A stretch of DNA of 22,735 nucleotides, taken from the NCBI GenBank assembly GCA_964611755.1, contig CAZTBB010000028.1, forward strand, positions 1 to 22,735. The letters are read 5' to 3'. Both the position numbers and the translations under genes were made by a program. Under the pieces are notes generated by a model, which was not told the DNA's origin, did not search any database, and worked only from the letters and a program-made list of their open reading frames with translations. Within the stretch, counting starts at the first letter, position 1, and the number at the start of each line of letters is the position of its first letter. This stretch comes from CAZTBB01 sp964611755. Lineage in GTDB: Bacteria > Pseudomonadota > Alphaproteobacteria > Micavibrionales > Micavibrionaceae. Shown here one piece after another: positions 1 through 9,263 of the stretch.

Positions 1-2
1 AT

Positions 3-2117
3 GCGTCTTACAGGGGAGAGTTTGCCAACATATTTCATAATTGGAATTTTGCCGAAAGCTCGGGCACAACACTGGCCGATTTGGCTGGCGGCAATAGCCT
101 GACATTCTATGGCGATGCCAGCATTCAAATTGAGCCCGGTTTTGATGGCAATGCCCTTGTGTTTGATGGTGTTGGCGAATATGCGCAAACAAATTCCGCG
201 ATCAATCTGAGCGGTCAATCCTTTACCATGACGGTTGAAGCACGCAGAAGTTCGACAGGTTCTCAAGAGGCCATCTTAAGTGCCGGAACAAGCGGCCTGA
301 ACTCGGCATTGTTCTTCGGGTTTGATGCCAGTGATAATCTGGTCATCGATTTTGGTGGCAATAAGCTTTACACCAACCATTACAGCACAACATCCGGTGA
401 TTGGCATACTTACACCATTTCTTATGATGATGGCTCCGGGATGCGCAGCGTTTATGTCGATGGCGAACTTGTATTGCAAGATATTCTATCCACCGGCTAT
501 ACAGGGGATAAGACACTGACACTTGGCCGATCTGTTGATGCTACGGATTATTTCAATGGCGCCATCGATAATCTTTCTATCATTGATGGCCCGGTGAGCC
601 CGGCCGACATTCATTTGATTGAGGCCGTTCGTCATGATGATAACGGCTCTGCGGGCCTCGTTGGGGCATCCGAGGATTACCAATCCCTAATAGGAAGTGC
701 CGGTAATGATACGCTTCTGGCAAATGGTAATGACGCCCTGACATTTAAGGCCGGTGCAGGGGATGATGTTATTGATCTTGGCAATATGAATACCGGCTTT
801 GATGCGGTAAATATAAATAGTCCATCTGCCGCAAATTCATATGAACTTGTCTTCGGTGATGAATTTTTTGTCTATGCGATTGATGGTGTCGGTGCCTCCG
901 CAGAAATTCGCGCTTTCGATCATGATGGAAATTTAATCAATAGCTTCTCAACAGATACTACAAATACAACTGATATTTGGAGCGATGGGCAGTATATTTA
1001 TCTGGCACGAAGCGCCGATGGGATCAGTGTTCTTGATTTTGATGGGACAAACTTCTCAAACATAACAACAGTGGCCGGTAATATACGAGCTGTTTCCGGT
1101 GACGGAGCCTATATTTATGCGGGCGATGCCTCAAACAACCTGCAGGCCTATACATTTGATGGAACAACGCTTAGCACGGTCGGATCATCTGTAAGCGTTG
1201 GCGGCACCCTCTCCAGTGTGCATGTTGATGAGTTTAGCGGCACCGTGTTTGTTACAAACAACACAGACCTTCTGGCCTATACATTTAACGGATCTGCTTT
1301 CACGGCGGCAGGCTCTGCGACAGGTGGAACAGACCCTATCGTTGATGTTGCCACAGATTCCGGTTATGTCTTCACCGCCGGATCCGCGGATGGCATTGTT
1401 GCCTACACCCATGACGGCTCTACGTTCACTCAGGTGGGCTCCGCCTATACCACAAATGGCCCTTACACGGATCTGTGGGCGGAGAATGGTTATATATTTG
1501 CAGCCAGAACAGGTGCCGGAAACAGTGTTGCCATCCTTGAGTTTGATGGCACTGCTTTCACGGAAATCGGGACGATTGGTGATGGTGCCAATAGTGTTTG
1601 GAGCGATGGAAATAATATTTATGTTGCCGATGGCGCAAACTTCGAAAGCTTTGATATCAAGGACAACCGGGCCTTGAGCATTGATGGTGGAAGCGGCACC
1701 AATGACTTTATTGAATTCTCTTCTGATCTAGACCTTAGCCAGATCGGATCGATGGAAATTCAAGGCATTGAAGGTCTGCGCATGACCGGCACAACGCAAA
1801 CATTGACGATTGGGATGGATGATATTTTCAAAATCATGCAAAACGCCGATAGCCATATCTTTAAGATTCAAGCCACTGACTCAGCCGCACGCCTTGATTT
1901 TGATGGTAATGGTCTGGTGAGCTCTGTTGTTGCCTTAGGTGGCTTGGATACTCCAGAAGAGCTGAGAGTCGCCCTTGACGAGGCCGATGATGGTACCAAT
2001 AACGGCTCTGTTACACTCACAAATATCGGGTCTGCAGAGCAATTTGAATTTGGTGGCTACACGCTTCAAATTGATACTGTCCTACTCGACGCATCAAATG
2101 CCGGTCAAATTTTGTAA
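3..2117 (+). CDS. C-terminal part of a large secreted adhesin-like protein (LamG, RTX-like, beta-propeller repeats), 5' end outside window
   Basis: The reading frame is open from the window edge to a TAA at 2115–2117, so about 704 residues of a longer protein are seen and the true start lies upstream. In order: a LamG/concanavalin-like region (about nt 90–640; alternating strands, DGNALVFDG, YVDGELV), a short RTX-like stretch (GSAGNDTL near nt 693, GAGDDVIDLG near nt 753), seven propeller-like repeats (about nt 843–1660), and a C-terminal region (about nt 1677–2114) resembling the ends of type I secreted repeat proteins. Composition is rich in Gly, Asp, Ser and Thr and contains no Cys. It converges on a complete type I secretion operon, with stop codons six bases apart, so it is probably that exporter's cargo, acting at the cell surface or outside. 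Binding partner or enzymatic activity cannot be read from this part. A secreted hydrolase with LamG and propeller modules is an alternative. Confidence 0.8.
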   Translation, partial: ASYRGEFANIFHNWNFAESSGTTLADLAGGNSLTFYGDASIQIEPGFDGNALVFDGVGEYAQTNSAINLSGQSFTMTVEARRSSTGSQEAILSAGTSGLNSALFFGFDASDNLVIDFGGNKLYTNHYSTTSGDWHTYTISYDDGSGMRSVYVDGELVLQDILSTGYTGDKTLTLGRSVDATDYFNGAIDNLSIIDGPVSPADIHLIEAVRHDDNGSAGLVGASEDYQSLIGSAGNDTLLANGNDALTFKAGAGDDVIDLGNMNTGFDAVNINSPSAANSYELVFGDEFFVYAIDGVGASAEIRAFDHDGNLINSFSTDTTNTTDIWSDGQYIYLARSADGISVLDFDGTNFSNITTVAGNIRAVSGDGAYIYAGDASNNLQAYTFDGTTLSTVGSSVSVGGTLSSVHVDEFSGTVFVTNNTDLLAYTFNGSAFTAAGSATGGTDPIVDVATDSGYVFTAGSADGIVAYTHDGSTFTQVGSAYTTNGPYTDLWAENGYIFAARTGAGNSVAILEFDGTAFTEIGTIGDGANSVWSDGNNIYVADGANFESFDIKDNRALSIDGGSGTNDFIEFSSDLDLSQIGSMEIQGIEGLRMTGTTQTLTIGMDDIFKIMQNADSHIFKIQATDSAARLDFDGNGLVSSVVALGGLDTPEELRVALDEADDGTNNGSVTLTNIGSAEQFEFGGYTLQIDTVLLDASNAGQIL
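912..1664 (+). repeat. Seven propeller-like protein repeats within the adhesin
   Basis: Six strand-turn units of the form [AVI]-[YFL]-x-[FH]-[DN]-G recur at about nt 912 (AFDHDG), 1029 (VLDFDG), 1146 (AYTFDG), 1275 (AYTFNG), 1401 (AYTHDG) and 1533 (ILEFDG), with a degenerate seventh at about nt 1647 (SFDIKD). Spacings are 38 to 44 residues. Each of the best units continues with a Thr/Ser-Phe/Leu-Thr/Ser stretch and usually Gly-Ser/Thr. Between them lie segments such as DIWSDGQYIYLAR and DLWAENGYIFAAR, as expected for the inner strands of propeller blades. The count and spacing fit a seven-bladed beta-propeller. The repeats are diverged at DNA level, so this is an old protein repeat, not a recent tandem duplication. 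Confidence 0.6.
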
Positions 2118-2123
2118 AGATCA

Positions 2124-4373
2124 TTATTTTGAGGTTGCAATGTAAACGCCTTCCCAACCCTCTGGCAGGGTTGTTCGAGACAGGTCTTTCGCGCGCTCCA
2201 TATACATATCATAGAAATGGTCCAAGCGGCCTTTGGAGATCTCTTTGCATTTTTCCATCATGCCGATCGCCTCTTCAAAATTCGCACTGCGATAGCTGCG
2301 CATCATTGCATCATGATCCGCCTTCCAACTCATATAATCTTTATCATCGGCAAGCGTTTTATCGCCTAGTAATGTGAAAATACGCGTGGGCTCGGTTTTC
2401 CCCTTTACTTGAATGAGATCAAGTTCGAGGGCGGCCAATTCATTGGCCGCCTTATAGGTGCTCTCGCCGATAAGAATATCAACACCATAGGCCTTGGTCT
2501 GGCTTTCGAGGCGTGCGGCCAAATTTACGGCGTCCCCCAATGTTGAATACGCAAAGCGCTGCTTGGAGCCCATATTCCCGACCGCACATGGCCCCGAATT
2601 AATGCCAATCCCAGCATTCAACAAGACCGGCTCTTTGCCCAACTCCTCTGCCTTTCTCTTGACCTCTTTGTTGATCGGATCAAGAGCGGCCTGCATGCCA
2701 AGAGCCGTCAAGCAAGCATGGCGTGCATGAAATTCGTCATCCAATGGCGCATTCCAGAACGCCATCATCGCATCGCCCATATATTTATCAATCGTGCCCC
2801 TATTCTCCATCACCAGATCAGACATCGGCGTGAGGAAGTCATTCATGAGCTGGATAATTTCTTCCGGGCTGAGTCCTTCACATATTGTTGTAAAACGTCT
2901 GATATCGGTAAACATCACCGATAACTCTCTGATCTCGCCGCCAAGTTCCAGCTTATCGGGGTTATTGGTCAGCTCTTCCATGAAATCAGGAGAAATATAC
3001 AGACCAAAGGCCTCTCTGACATGCCGCCTCTCGAGCTCGCTACGCAAATAGGTCAGCATGGTTGAAAGTAAGAAAATGACCAGAGTTGATAGAACTGGAT
3101 AGGTTACATCCAGTAAAATACCATGCTGTGTAAAGAGATACCAACCAACGGCAAATGCACCGGAAATCATAACAACCAACATCACAGCCTGCGCAAAGGC
3201 CCCCATAAAAGGTGCCAGAACAATCATAAGCAAGCCTGAGATCAGAATAGCAAAAGCCTCGGCCCCCTCGGCCTCTATCGAACGGAAAAGATAATTGCCG
3301 GACAGAATTTGTTCAACGATATTTAAATGCACCTCAACGCCTGGAACAAAAGTTTCAAGTGGCGTTGAACGAATATCTTTCAGGCCAACTGCACTTGTTC
3401 CGATCATAACAATTTTGTCTTTGATCCTCTCCGCATTTACGGTGTTTGCAAGAATATCAACAGCCGAGACATACCAGTTTTTTTGTGACTTTGCGAAGTA
3501 AACAAGGAATTCTCCGCGGGCATTGGTTGGAATAAAGACCGGGCTCTCGCGGCCCACTTGAATACCGCTCACGCCAAAACGTTGTGGGTCCAATTCCGCA
3601 TAACGCTCATCGGCCAATAAAACGCGGCCGCCGCGCTCCCCTGAAACAACCCGAATTGTTTCCAAGCTCAATGAGGGGTAAACACTGATGATGGAGCTAT
3701 CCGGCTTGGCGTGCCCGACAAGCATAGGAACCCTCCGAATAATGCCATCCGTATCCGTTGATACAAAGAAGCTGCCATTGCCTGCTGCGCCTTTTGTGAT
3801 TTCCCGCAAATTCGCCGACACACCTCTGAGCTTTGGAACAAAGCGATCAAGATTTTTGCCGCGGAAAATACCCTTTAAGCGCGGGGAGGCTGAGGTAAAA
3901 TCATTGGTAAAGGAAAAGGCCGTGACAACATTACCGGCATCCTTAATCGCCTTGCCAAAGATGTGATCATTCTTTGGCAATTCTTTCATTTGCTCAACCA
4001 AAGAGGTGAGGTTCTCCTCGCGGCTCAAGCTCTCCGCAACTTTTTCCGGTGATGTCCGGTCCTCTTCGGCAAAAACAATATCAAATACAATCGCTTTCGC
4101 GCCCAACTCATGAAGCTTTGTTATCACATCAGCCATCACAGTCCGCGGCCAAGGCCACTGCCCTGCCACCTTCAATGATGCCTCATCGATATCAACAATA
4201 ACCACATCTCCGGTGCTTTGGCGGGGTTGAAAAATATTGTAATTATCAAATGTGAAATTGCGGATTTGCTGGCGCCAACGGGCATCAGAAAAACTCATTG
4301 TGACGGCAAAGACCAACAATGAGAATAAAATGATAAACTGCAGAATTTTATTGGATAATATCCGCTCTAGCAT
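2124..4373 (-). CDS. CHASE2-domain class III adenylate cyclase
   Basis: A 749-residue membrane protein predicted to make cAMP from ATP. Residues 10–28 form a first membrane helix. Residues about 30–360 are a CHASE2 sensor, expected in the periplasm (VVIVDIDEASL near 57, GKAIKD near 140, TDTDGIIRR near 206). Three membrane helices follow (about 372–392, 394–414, 421–443), then a class III cyclase domain (about 483–665). Metal-binding Asp490 (FTDIRRF) and Asp534 (GDAMMAFW), adenine-type Lys530, and transition-state Asn617 and Arg621 (GDAVNLAARL) are all present, so it should be active. Ser610 sits where many relatives have Thr. The C-terminal helical tail (WKADHDAMM to LPEGWEGV) is usual for CHASE2 cyclases. 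ATG starts two bases after the adaptor stop, with GGAG inside the adaptor's end, so it is the last gene of the secretion operon. The CHASE2 ligand is unknown. Confidence 0.92.
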   Translation of the reverse strand: MLERILSNKILQFIILFSLLVFAVTMSFSDARWRQQIRNFTFDNYNIFQPRQSTGDVVIVDIDEASLKVAGQWPWPRTVMADVITKLHELGAKAIVFDIVFAEEDRTSPEKVAESLSREENLTSLVEQMKELPKNDHIFGKAIKDAGNVVTAFSFTNDFTSASPRLKGIFRGKNLDRFVPKLRGVSANLREITKGAAGNGSFFVSTDTDGIIRRVPMLVGHAKPDSSIISVYPSLSLETIRVVSGERGGRVLLADERYAELDPQRFGVSGIQVGRESPVFIPTNARGEFLVYFAKSQKNWYVSAVDILANTVNAERIKDKIVMIGTSAVGLKDIRSTPLETFVPGVEVHLNIVEQILSGNYLFRSIEAEGAEAFAILISGLLMIVLAPFMGAFAQAVMLVVMISGAFAVGWYLFTQHGILLDVTYPVLSTLVIFLLSTMLTYLRSELERRHVREAFGLYISPDFMEELTNNPDKLELGGEIRELSVMFTDIRRFTTICEGLSPEEIIQLMNDFLTPMSDLVMENRGTIDKYMGDAMMAFWNAPLDDEFHARHACLTALGMQAALDPINKEVKRKAEELGKEPVLLNAGIGINSGPCAVGNMGSKQRFAYSTLGDAVNLAARLESQTKAYGVDILIGESTYKAANELAALELDLIQVKGKTEPTRIFTLLGDKTLADDKDYMSWKADHDAMMRSYRSANFEEAIGMMEKCKEISKGRLDHFYDMYMERAKDLSRTTLPEGWEGVYIATSK

Positions 4374-4375
4374 GC

Positions 4376-5752
4376 CTATCGCTCCGTAAAGGCGCGGTCG
4401 CGGGCACGCAATAAAGGTTTAAGCAAATATTCCAGAATTGTTCTCTTCCCTGTAATCACCTCAATATCCGCCACCATACCGGGGGTGATCGGCAAAGGCC
4501 TATCGGCTGAGCCTAGGTAATTTTTTTCTGTTCTAATATCAACTTCAAAGAAAATATTCCCCTCACGATCCGTAACACTATTCGCCCCAATGCGCTCCAA
4601 AGTGCCCGGCAATGAACCATAAATCTGAGGATCATAAGCCGTCACCTTTACTTTCACCTCTTGTCCCGGGTGAATAAATGCAATTTCACTGGGGGCTACC
4701 TTTGCTACGATTTTAAGCTCATCATCAATTGGGACTATCTCAACCAGCGGCATTGCGGGCTCAACCACCCCTCCAATTGTTGTGATTGCAAGATTATTAA
4801 CGATGCCATCAACTGGCGCTCTGACCTCCGCACGATCCACACGATCACCGATCGATTTAAGATTTTCTTCTAAGGCTGAAATTTCAGCGCTGACATCATT
4901 TAATTCGCCAAGTGCCTGTGATTTAAATTTATCCAACTGGCTATCTCGCTCTTTCTCTGAGGATGCCAATTCCGCCTCCAACACGCCACGCTGATCTTCA
5001 ATGGCATCAATCTGGCCGGATATATCATTATATTCCCGTTGCAGCCTGATCTCTTCTAATTTTGGTACAGCGCGCTTTGCGACCATTTGCTTGGTGATAT
5101 CAAGCTCTTCTTTCAGAAGCCGCCTGCTCTCAATCATACGCACACGCTGAGTCTCCAACTCTGACAACTGTGCTTTCGATGCTGTGATTTTGTCATTTAG
5201 TATGGATACAGCCGAAGCAAGCTCCTTTTGCCGTGAGGCAAATAACGCTCTCTCATTTTCTGCGATACGCGGAGCGCTCTCACGTATATCATCAGGAACG
5301 CTGTAATCCTCCCCATTCGCTTCCGCTGTTAAGCGCGCCTTTTTTGCACGAAGGCGCAGGGCACGCGCCTCTGTACCGCGTTCCTCTGAAGAAAATTGTA
5401 CATCACTTATACGCAGGAGAACTTCGCCTTTTTCAACCAACTCCCCCTCACGCACAAGCAATTCACGCAAAATCCCCCCCTCAAGTGATTGGACAACCTG
5501 AATTTCCTGTGAAGGGACAACTTGGCCGGATCCTCTTGTAATTTGTTCAACCTGCGATAGGGATGCCCAGATCACCCCCAAAAGAATAAGGCCTACAATT
5601 GAATAGAGCAGCAAGATTGAGGCACCGGTCGGGCGCAAATTGGATGCTGCCTCCAATTCTGACATGAAATCCGTATCATCAGGTTCAAAATTCAAAGCTA
5701 AAAACTTTAAATCATCGTCTTTGAACCCCAATTTTTTTAGTATTCTCTTCAC
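4376..5752 (-). CDS. Type I secretion periplasmic adaptor (HlyD/LapC family membrane fusion protein)
   Basis: 458 residues, normal for the family. The protein links the inner-membrane ABC exporter to the TolC-like channel. A short cytoplasmic N-terminus is followed by one membrane helix (about 44–64), the first lipoyl half (about 75–115, LEGGILRELLVREGELVEKG), a long coiled coil (about 150–305, rich in Glu, Lys, Arg and Leu), the second lipoyl half (RAPVDGIV at 311–318), a beta-barrel region, and the C-terminal HlyD signature (TPGMVADIEVITGKRT, about 423–438). The start is GTG at 5752 (MKRILKK), preceded by an AAAGAG-type ribosome site, 24 bases after the exporter stop. Position between exporter and cyclase in one operon, and family membership, support the role. 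Cargo specificity cannot be seen. Confidence 0.95.
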   Translation of the reverse strand: MKRILKKLGFKDDDLKFLALNFEPDDTDFMSELEAASNLRPTGASILLLYSIVGLILLGVIWASLSQVEQITRGSGQVVPSQEIQVVQSLEGGILRELLVREGELVEKGEVLLRISDVQFSSEERGTEARALRLRAKKARLTAEANGEDYSVPDDIRESAPRIAENERALFASRQKELASAVSILNDKITASKAQLSELETQRVRMIESRRLLKEELDITKQMVAKRAVPKLEEIRLQREYNDISGQIDAIEDQRGVLEAELASSEKERDSQLDKFKSQALGELNDVSAEISALEENLKSIGDRVDRAEVRAPVDGIVNNLAITTIGGVVEPAMPLVEIVPIDDELKIVAKVAPSEIAFIHPGQEVKVKVTAYDPQIYGSLPGTLERIGANSVTDREGNIFFEVDIRTEKNYLGSADRPLPITPGMVADIEVITGKRTILEYLLKPLLRARDRAFTER

Positions 5753-5776
5753 AATCTTACTCTTTACAAAATGCGT

Positions 5777-7957
5777 CTATCCGGGCACCTGTACCTTCCC
5801 TTTACTCAAGGCTGCGATAACCTCATCGCGCTTGCCATCCAAAACAACATTGCCTTGATCAATTAAAATCAGGCGGTCGACAATATCCATCAAGCTTTGC
5901 TTATGGGTTATCAAAATAAGTGTGCTGTCCTTGATATCCTTTTGCACATATTGCCTAAAGGCTGCCTCGGATTGCGTATCCATGGCATTTGTCGGCTCAT
6001 CACAAACAAGCACCTCCGGCTTTAGAAGTGCTGCCCGCGCAAGCGCTATTGCCTGACGTTGTCCGCCGGACACCCCTTCGCCATGTTCCCAGATGGGCGC
6101 ATCATAGCCCATAGGATGCCTTGATATAAAATCATGAACCCCCGCCATCTTTGCTGCCTTCAGGATATCTTCATCTGTTGCCTGTGGAATGCTTGCGGCG
6201 ATGTTATCCCTGACCGTACCGCTAAACAGCACAACATCTTGTGCGATATAGGCCACATGGCGCCTCAAATCGGCCGGGTCCACTTGACGGTAATCGGTAT
6301 CGTCAATCAATGTTGTTCCCTCATTAGGGGCGTATAACCCCATCATAATGCGGGCAATTGTACTCTTGCCTGAACCAACGCGGCCAATAATACCAACCTT
6401 CTCACCCTTGTGAATGGTAAAGGACACATTGTTTAAAATCTTACGATCCGTTCCCGGATAAGCAAAACTCACCTGATCAAATGTAATTTTTCCCTGCAAC
6501 TCCGGCCTGTGCAAAAAATTATTATCCTGTGGCCTTTCAACAGGCATCTGCATGATATTTTCAACCGTTTTCAGTGCCGAACTCGCGTGATGATAGCGGG
6601 TCATCAAATTTGCAACTTGCCCGATCGGCGCTATGGCACGGCCAGCCAAAATCACACAAGCAATAAGGCCACCAACAGTTAAGGCCGCGTCCTGAACCAT
6701 ATACATACCCATCAAAACCACCATAATGGATGCCGTCTGTTGAACGAAGGAGGCAACATTCACACCAATCGAGGAGACAAAACGCGTACCTTGCCCGTAG
6801 GCCGCACTCTCGGCAACATGATCACCGTATTTCGCACGAAAACGACCATCTGCAACAATGGATTTGATTGTCTCAAGTCCCTGAATGGTTTCAACCAGCA
6901 GCCCATGTTTGGCCTCAGAGCTTTGTGTCGCCTTACGCACAAGTGCCTTCAGGGGGAACTGAGTGATATATCCAACCATCAAAACGGCCATAATCAGCAT
7001 CACAAGCAAGAACGCTATACCCCCGCCTATTTGGTAAATCACAAATAAGAACAGCAGGGTAAAGGGCAAATCAACCAGTCCGGTAATTGTTGCCGAGGTA
7101 AAAAAGTCGCGCACAGTATCAAAATCACGCAGCATATTGGCAAACACCCCGCTTGATTTTGGTTTGCCGCCAATCTGCATATTAAGCACCTGATCATAAA
7201 TGCGGCGCGCGGCAATAACATCAATGCGCCGCCCGGCAATATCAATTAAATAGCCCCTCAATGTCCTTAAAATAAGATCAAACACAAAGATCGTTAAAGC
7301 ACCAATCCCAAGCGCCCAACCTGTCTCTATCGCATTATTGGGAATAACACGGTCATACACATTCATAATGAATAGCGGACTCACCAGGGCAAACAAGTTT
7401 ACAAAAATGGCCGCTATCATAACCATCATGTAAATCCCCTTATTTTCCTCTACCACGCTCCAGAACCAGTGACGATCCGCATCTTTTTTATGGACTGTGT
7501 CAGGGTTATGAAATTCCGAGCGCGGCTGAACAAAAATAGCATAGCCCGCATATTTGTCTTTCAGCTCTGATAAAGAGATTGTCACCTTTTTGTTGTCCTT
7601 GGGGGCATAAATAAGCGCTTCATTTTCATCCCTTTTCAAGAGGATAACAGCCGTATCATGATCACAAATCAGCACAACAGGCAAAACGGCCTCGGGAATT
7701 TTCTGAATATCATCCCTATGTACAACCTGGGTTTTAATGCCGAGGCGTTCAGCAGATTCACAAAAGACCTTCGGGCTCATGCCGCGCTCATCATAAGGCA
7801 GCCCTGCACGAAGCGATTCCGCAGATTTAGAGCGCCCATAAAACCCTGTCAAAAAAACAAGGCACGATAAAAGCGGGTCATCCTTTTGGATAATTTTCTT
7901 ATCGTCTTTTGGCGACAATTTCGATGTTTGCGGTGTTTTCTTATCGGGCGGACTCAC
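5777..7957 (-). CDS. Type I secretion ABC exporter, LapB/LssB-like, with degenerate C39 domain
   Basis: 726 residues: an exporter with fused membrane and ATPase domains that drives secretion of an unfolded substrate. Residues about 22–148 resemble a C39 peptidase domain, but the usual catalytic Cys-Gly pair is absent. DPLLSCLVFL (27–36) has only the later Cys32, so it should bind cargo and not cleave it. Membrane helices lie between about 171 and 440. The ATPase domain (about 490–720) has Walker A GRVGSGKST (525–533), Q-loop Gln573, signature VSGGQ (629–633), Walker B VLVCDEPT with Asp653 and Glu654, and switch His685, all intact. The start is GTG at 7957, one base after the TolC stop, with an AAGGGGG ribosome site overlapping the TolC end, so the two are translationally coupled. 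This subfamily typically exports large repeat adhesins, matching the neighbour at 3–2117. Confidence 0.95.
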   Translation of the reverse strand: MSPPDKKTPQTSKLSPKDDKKIIQKDDPLLSCLVFLTGFYGRSKSAESLRAGLPYDERGMSPKVFCESAERLGIKTQVVHRDDIQKIPEAVLPVVLICDHDTAVILLKRDENEALIYAPKDNKKVTISLSELKDKYAGYAIFVQPRSEFHNPDTVHKKDADRHWFWSVVEENKGIYMMVMIAAIFVNLFALVSPLFIMNVYDRVIPNNAIETGWALGIGALTIFVFDLILRTLRGYLIDIAGRRIDVIAARRIYDQVLNMQIGGKPKSSGVFANMLRDFDTVRDFFTSATITGLVDLPFTLLFLFVIYQIGGGIAFLLVMLIMAVLMVGYITQFPLKALVRKATQSSEAKHGLLVETIQGLETIKSIVADGRFRAKYGDHVAESAAYGQGTRFVSSIGVNVASFVQQTASIMVVLMGMYMVQDAALTVGGLIACVILAGRAIAPIGQVANLMTRYHHASSALKTVENIMQMPVERPQDNNFLHRPELQGKITFDQVSFAYPGTDRKILNNVSFTIHKGEKVGIIGRVGSGKSTIARIMMGLYAPNEGTTLIDDTDYRQVDPADLRRHVAYIAQDVVLFSGTVRDNIAASIPQATDEDILKAAKMAGVHDFISRHPMGYDAPIWEHGEGVSGGQRQAIALARAALLKPEVLVCDEPTNAMDTQSEAAFRQYVQKDIKDSTLILITHKQSLMDIVDRLILIDQGNVVLDGKRDEVIAALSKGKVQVPG

Positions 7958-7958
7958 C

Positions 7959-9263
7959 TTATCCCCCTTGTAATGATAACGCCTCTTTCAGGCGCCCCAT
8001 ACTTGCCAAGACGGCATATTGAGAGCCAAGAACCGAATATTCAGTGTTGAGCGCCTCGAGCCTGACATTGAACAATGCAAAGTCAGCCTGCATTAACTGA
8101 AGCTGGTTTATTTTAGCGGCCTCAAATTGAGACTGGTATGTTCTGAATAAGTCCTGGCTAACGCGCACCCTTTCACGCACAACCTCAAGACGCTTTTCAG
8201 CTGTTTTATATTGTGAAAAAGCAATCCTGACATCACGTTCGACTTGCTGCCTTGTATCACGAGCCGTCGCAGCAGCCTCATTTCTTTTATGTTTGCTTCG
8301 TTGAACGCGCGCGAACTCAGCGCCGCCTGCATTCATATTCCAGCCAAGCTTCAATACCGCCCTGGCATCTTCCGATTCGCCGCCGATCTCCTCGCGCTTC
8401 TCACTTTTCAGGTAAGATAACTCAGCATCCAGCGTTGGAAAAAACTGCGCGCGCTCTGCTTCACTATCATATTTTGCAGCCCGCGAATCCAGCATCGCCT
8501 TTTGGATCAGAGCATGATTATTCTTGGCATAATTAACGGCATCCAAAGGCGTTTCCGGTATATCCGATTTTTTCACGAGGGGTTTCGACATATCCGCAGA
8601 TGGAGCATTGCCAATTGCTTCCAGATATTGCGCCTCTGCGCCAACGAGCTGACCTTCAAAATCAGCAACCATGGACAAGAGCATTAAGCTCATATCTTCG
8701 GCTTGCTTAAGCTCGGAATCATCCGCAGCACCCTCATTAACCATAGCAGAAATTTTGGATTTAAAATCTTCCAGCTTATTTTGCTGGGCATAAAGAATTT
8801 TCAAAGCTGAGCGCGCACGCATCACCTCCAAATAAGCCTGTGCCGCCCGCAGGGCTATGTTTTCCTTAACATCACTAACACTCAGCAGCGCTGCCTTTTT
8901 ACGTTCTTTGGATGCGTCATAAAGGTTCATGGTAGAGAAACCATCAAAAACAGGCTGGGTAAGGGAAATACTCCCCTCATTGATGTTTGAATATGCCTCC
9001 CCGCGTGTTGTGACCAAACCACGCGATGTTGCGTTATCTGCAAACATGCGCCCTGTTTGTGCACTCACGGTTACCTCCGGAAAAAACCCGGCTTTCTGTT
9101 CCCGCTTATCTTGTTCGGCCGCATCTGCAGCCTGACTTGCCGCCTCGATCGACGGGTGGTAATTCAGTGCGGCAATAACTGCATCCTCAACCGATGTTGC
9201 CTGCACAGACGCCGGCACCATAAAGGCTGATAAGAACAGTAAGCTGTAAAATCGATTTTTCAT
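7959..9263 (-). CDS. TolC-family outer membrane channel of the type I secretion system
   Basis: 434 residues with a Sec signal peptide (basic MKNR, hydrophobic core, likely cut after VQA at residue 22). The mature protein starts with the usual TolC-like segment (SVEDAVIAALNYHPSIEAA) and continues with long amphipathic helices broken by strands (GSISLTQPVFDG near 97–108). The second half repeats the pattern (LKLGWNMNAGG, then helices to the end), as in the duplicated TolC fold. It should form the outer-membrane and periplasmic tunnel that docks on the HlyD-like adaptor. It is first in the four-gene operon. I see no good Shine-Dalgarno sequence before the ATG (the upstream bases are GC-rich CGGGCCGCGCCC), so initiation may be weak or leader-dependent. 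Confidence 0.93.
   Translation of the reverse strand: MKNRFYSLLFLSAFMVPASVQATSVEDAVIAALNYHPSIEAASQAADAAEQDKREQKAGFFPEVTVSAQTGRMFADNATSRGLVTTRGEAYSNINEGSISLTQPVFDGFSTMNLYDASKERKKAALLSVSDVKENIALRAAQAYLEVMRARSALKILYAQQNKLEDFKSKISAMVNEGAADDSELKQAEDMSLMLLSMVADFEGQLVGAEAQYLEAIGNAPSADMSKPLVKKSDIPETPLDAVNYAKNNHALIQKAMLDSRAAKYDSEAERAQFFPTLDAELSYLKSEKREEIGGESEDARAVLKLGWNMNAGGAEFARVQRSKHKRNEAAATARDTRQQVERDVRIAFSQYKTAEKRLEVVRERVRVSQDLFRTYQSQFEAAKINQLQLMQADFALFNVRLEALNTEYSVLGSQYAVLASMGRLKEALSLQGG

Noticed and set aside
1198..1677. 159-codon open frame overlapping the adhesin in another frame
   Set aside because: It is a shadow of the adhesin propeller repeats, with low-complexity sequence and no family features.
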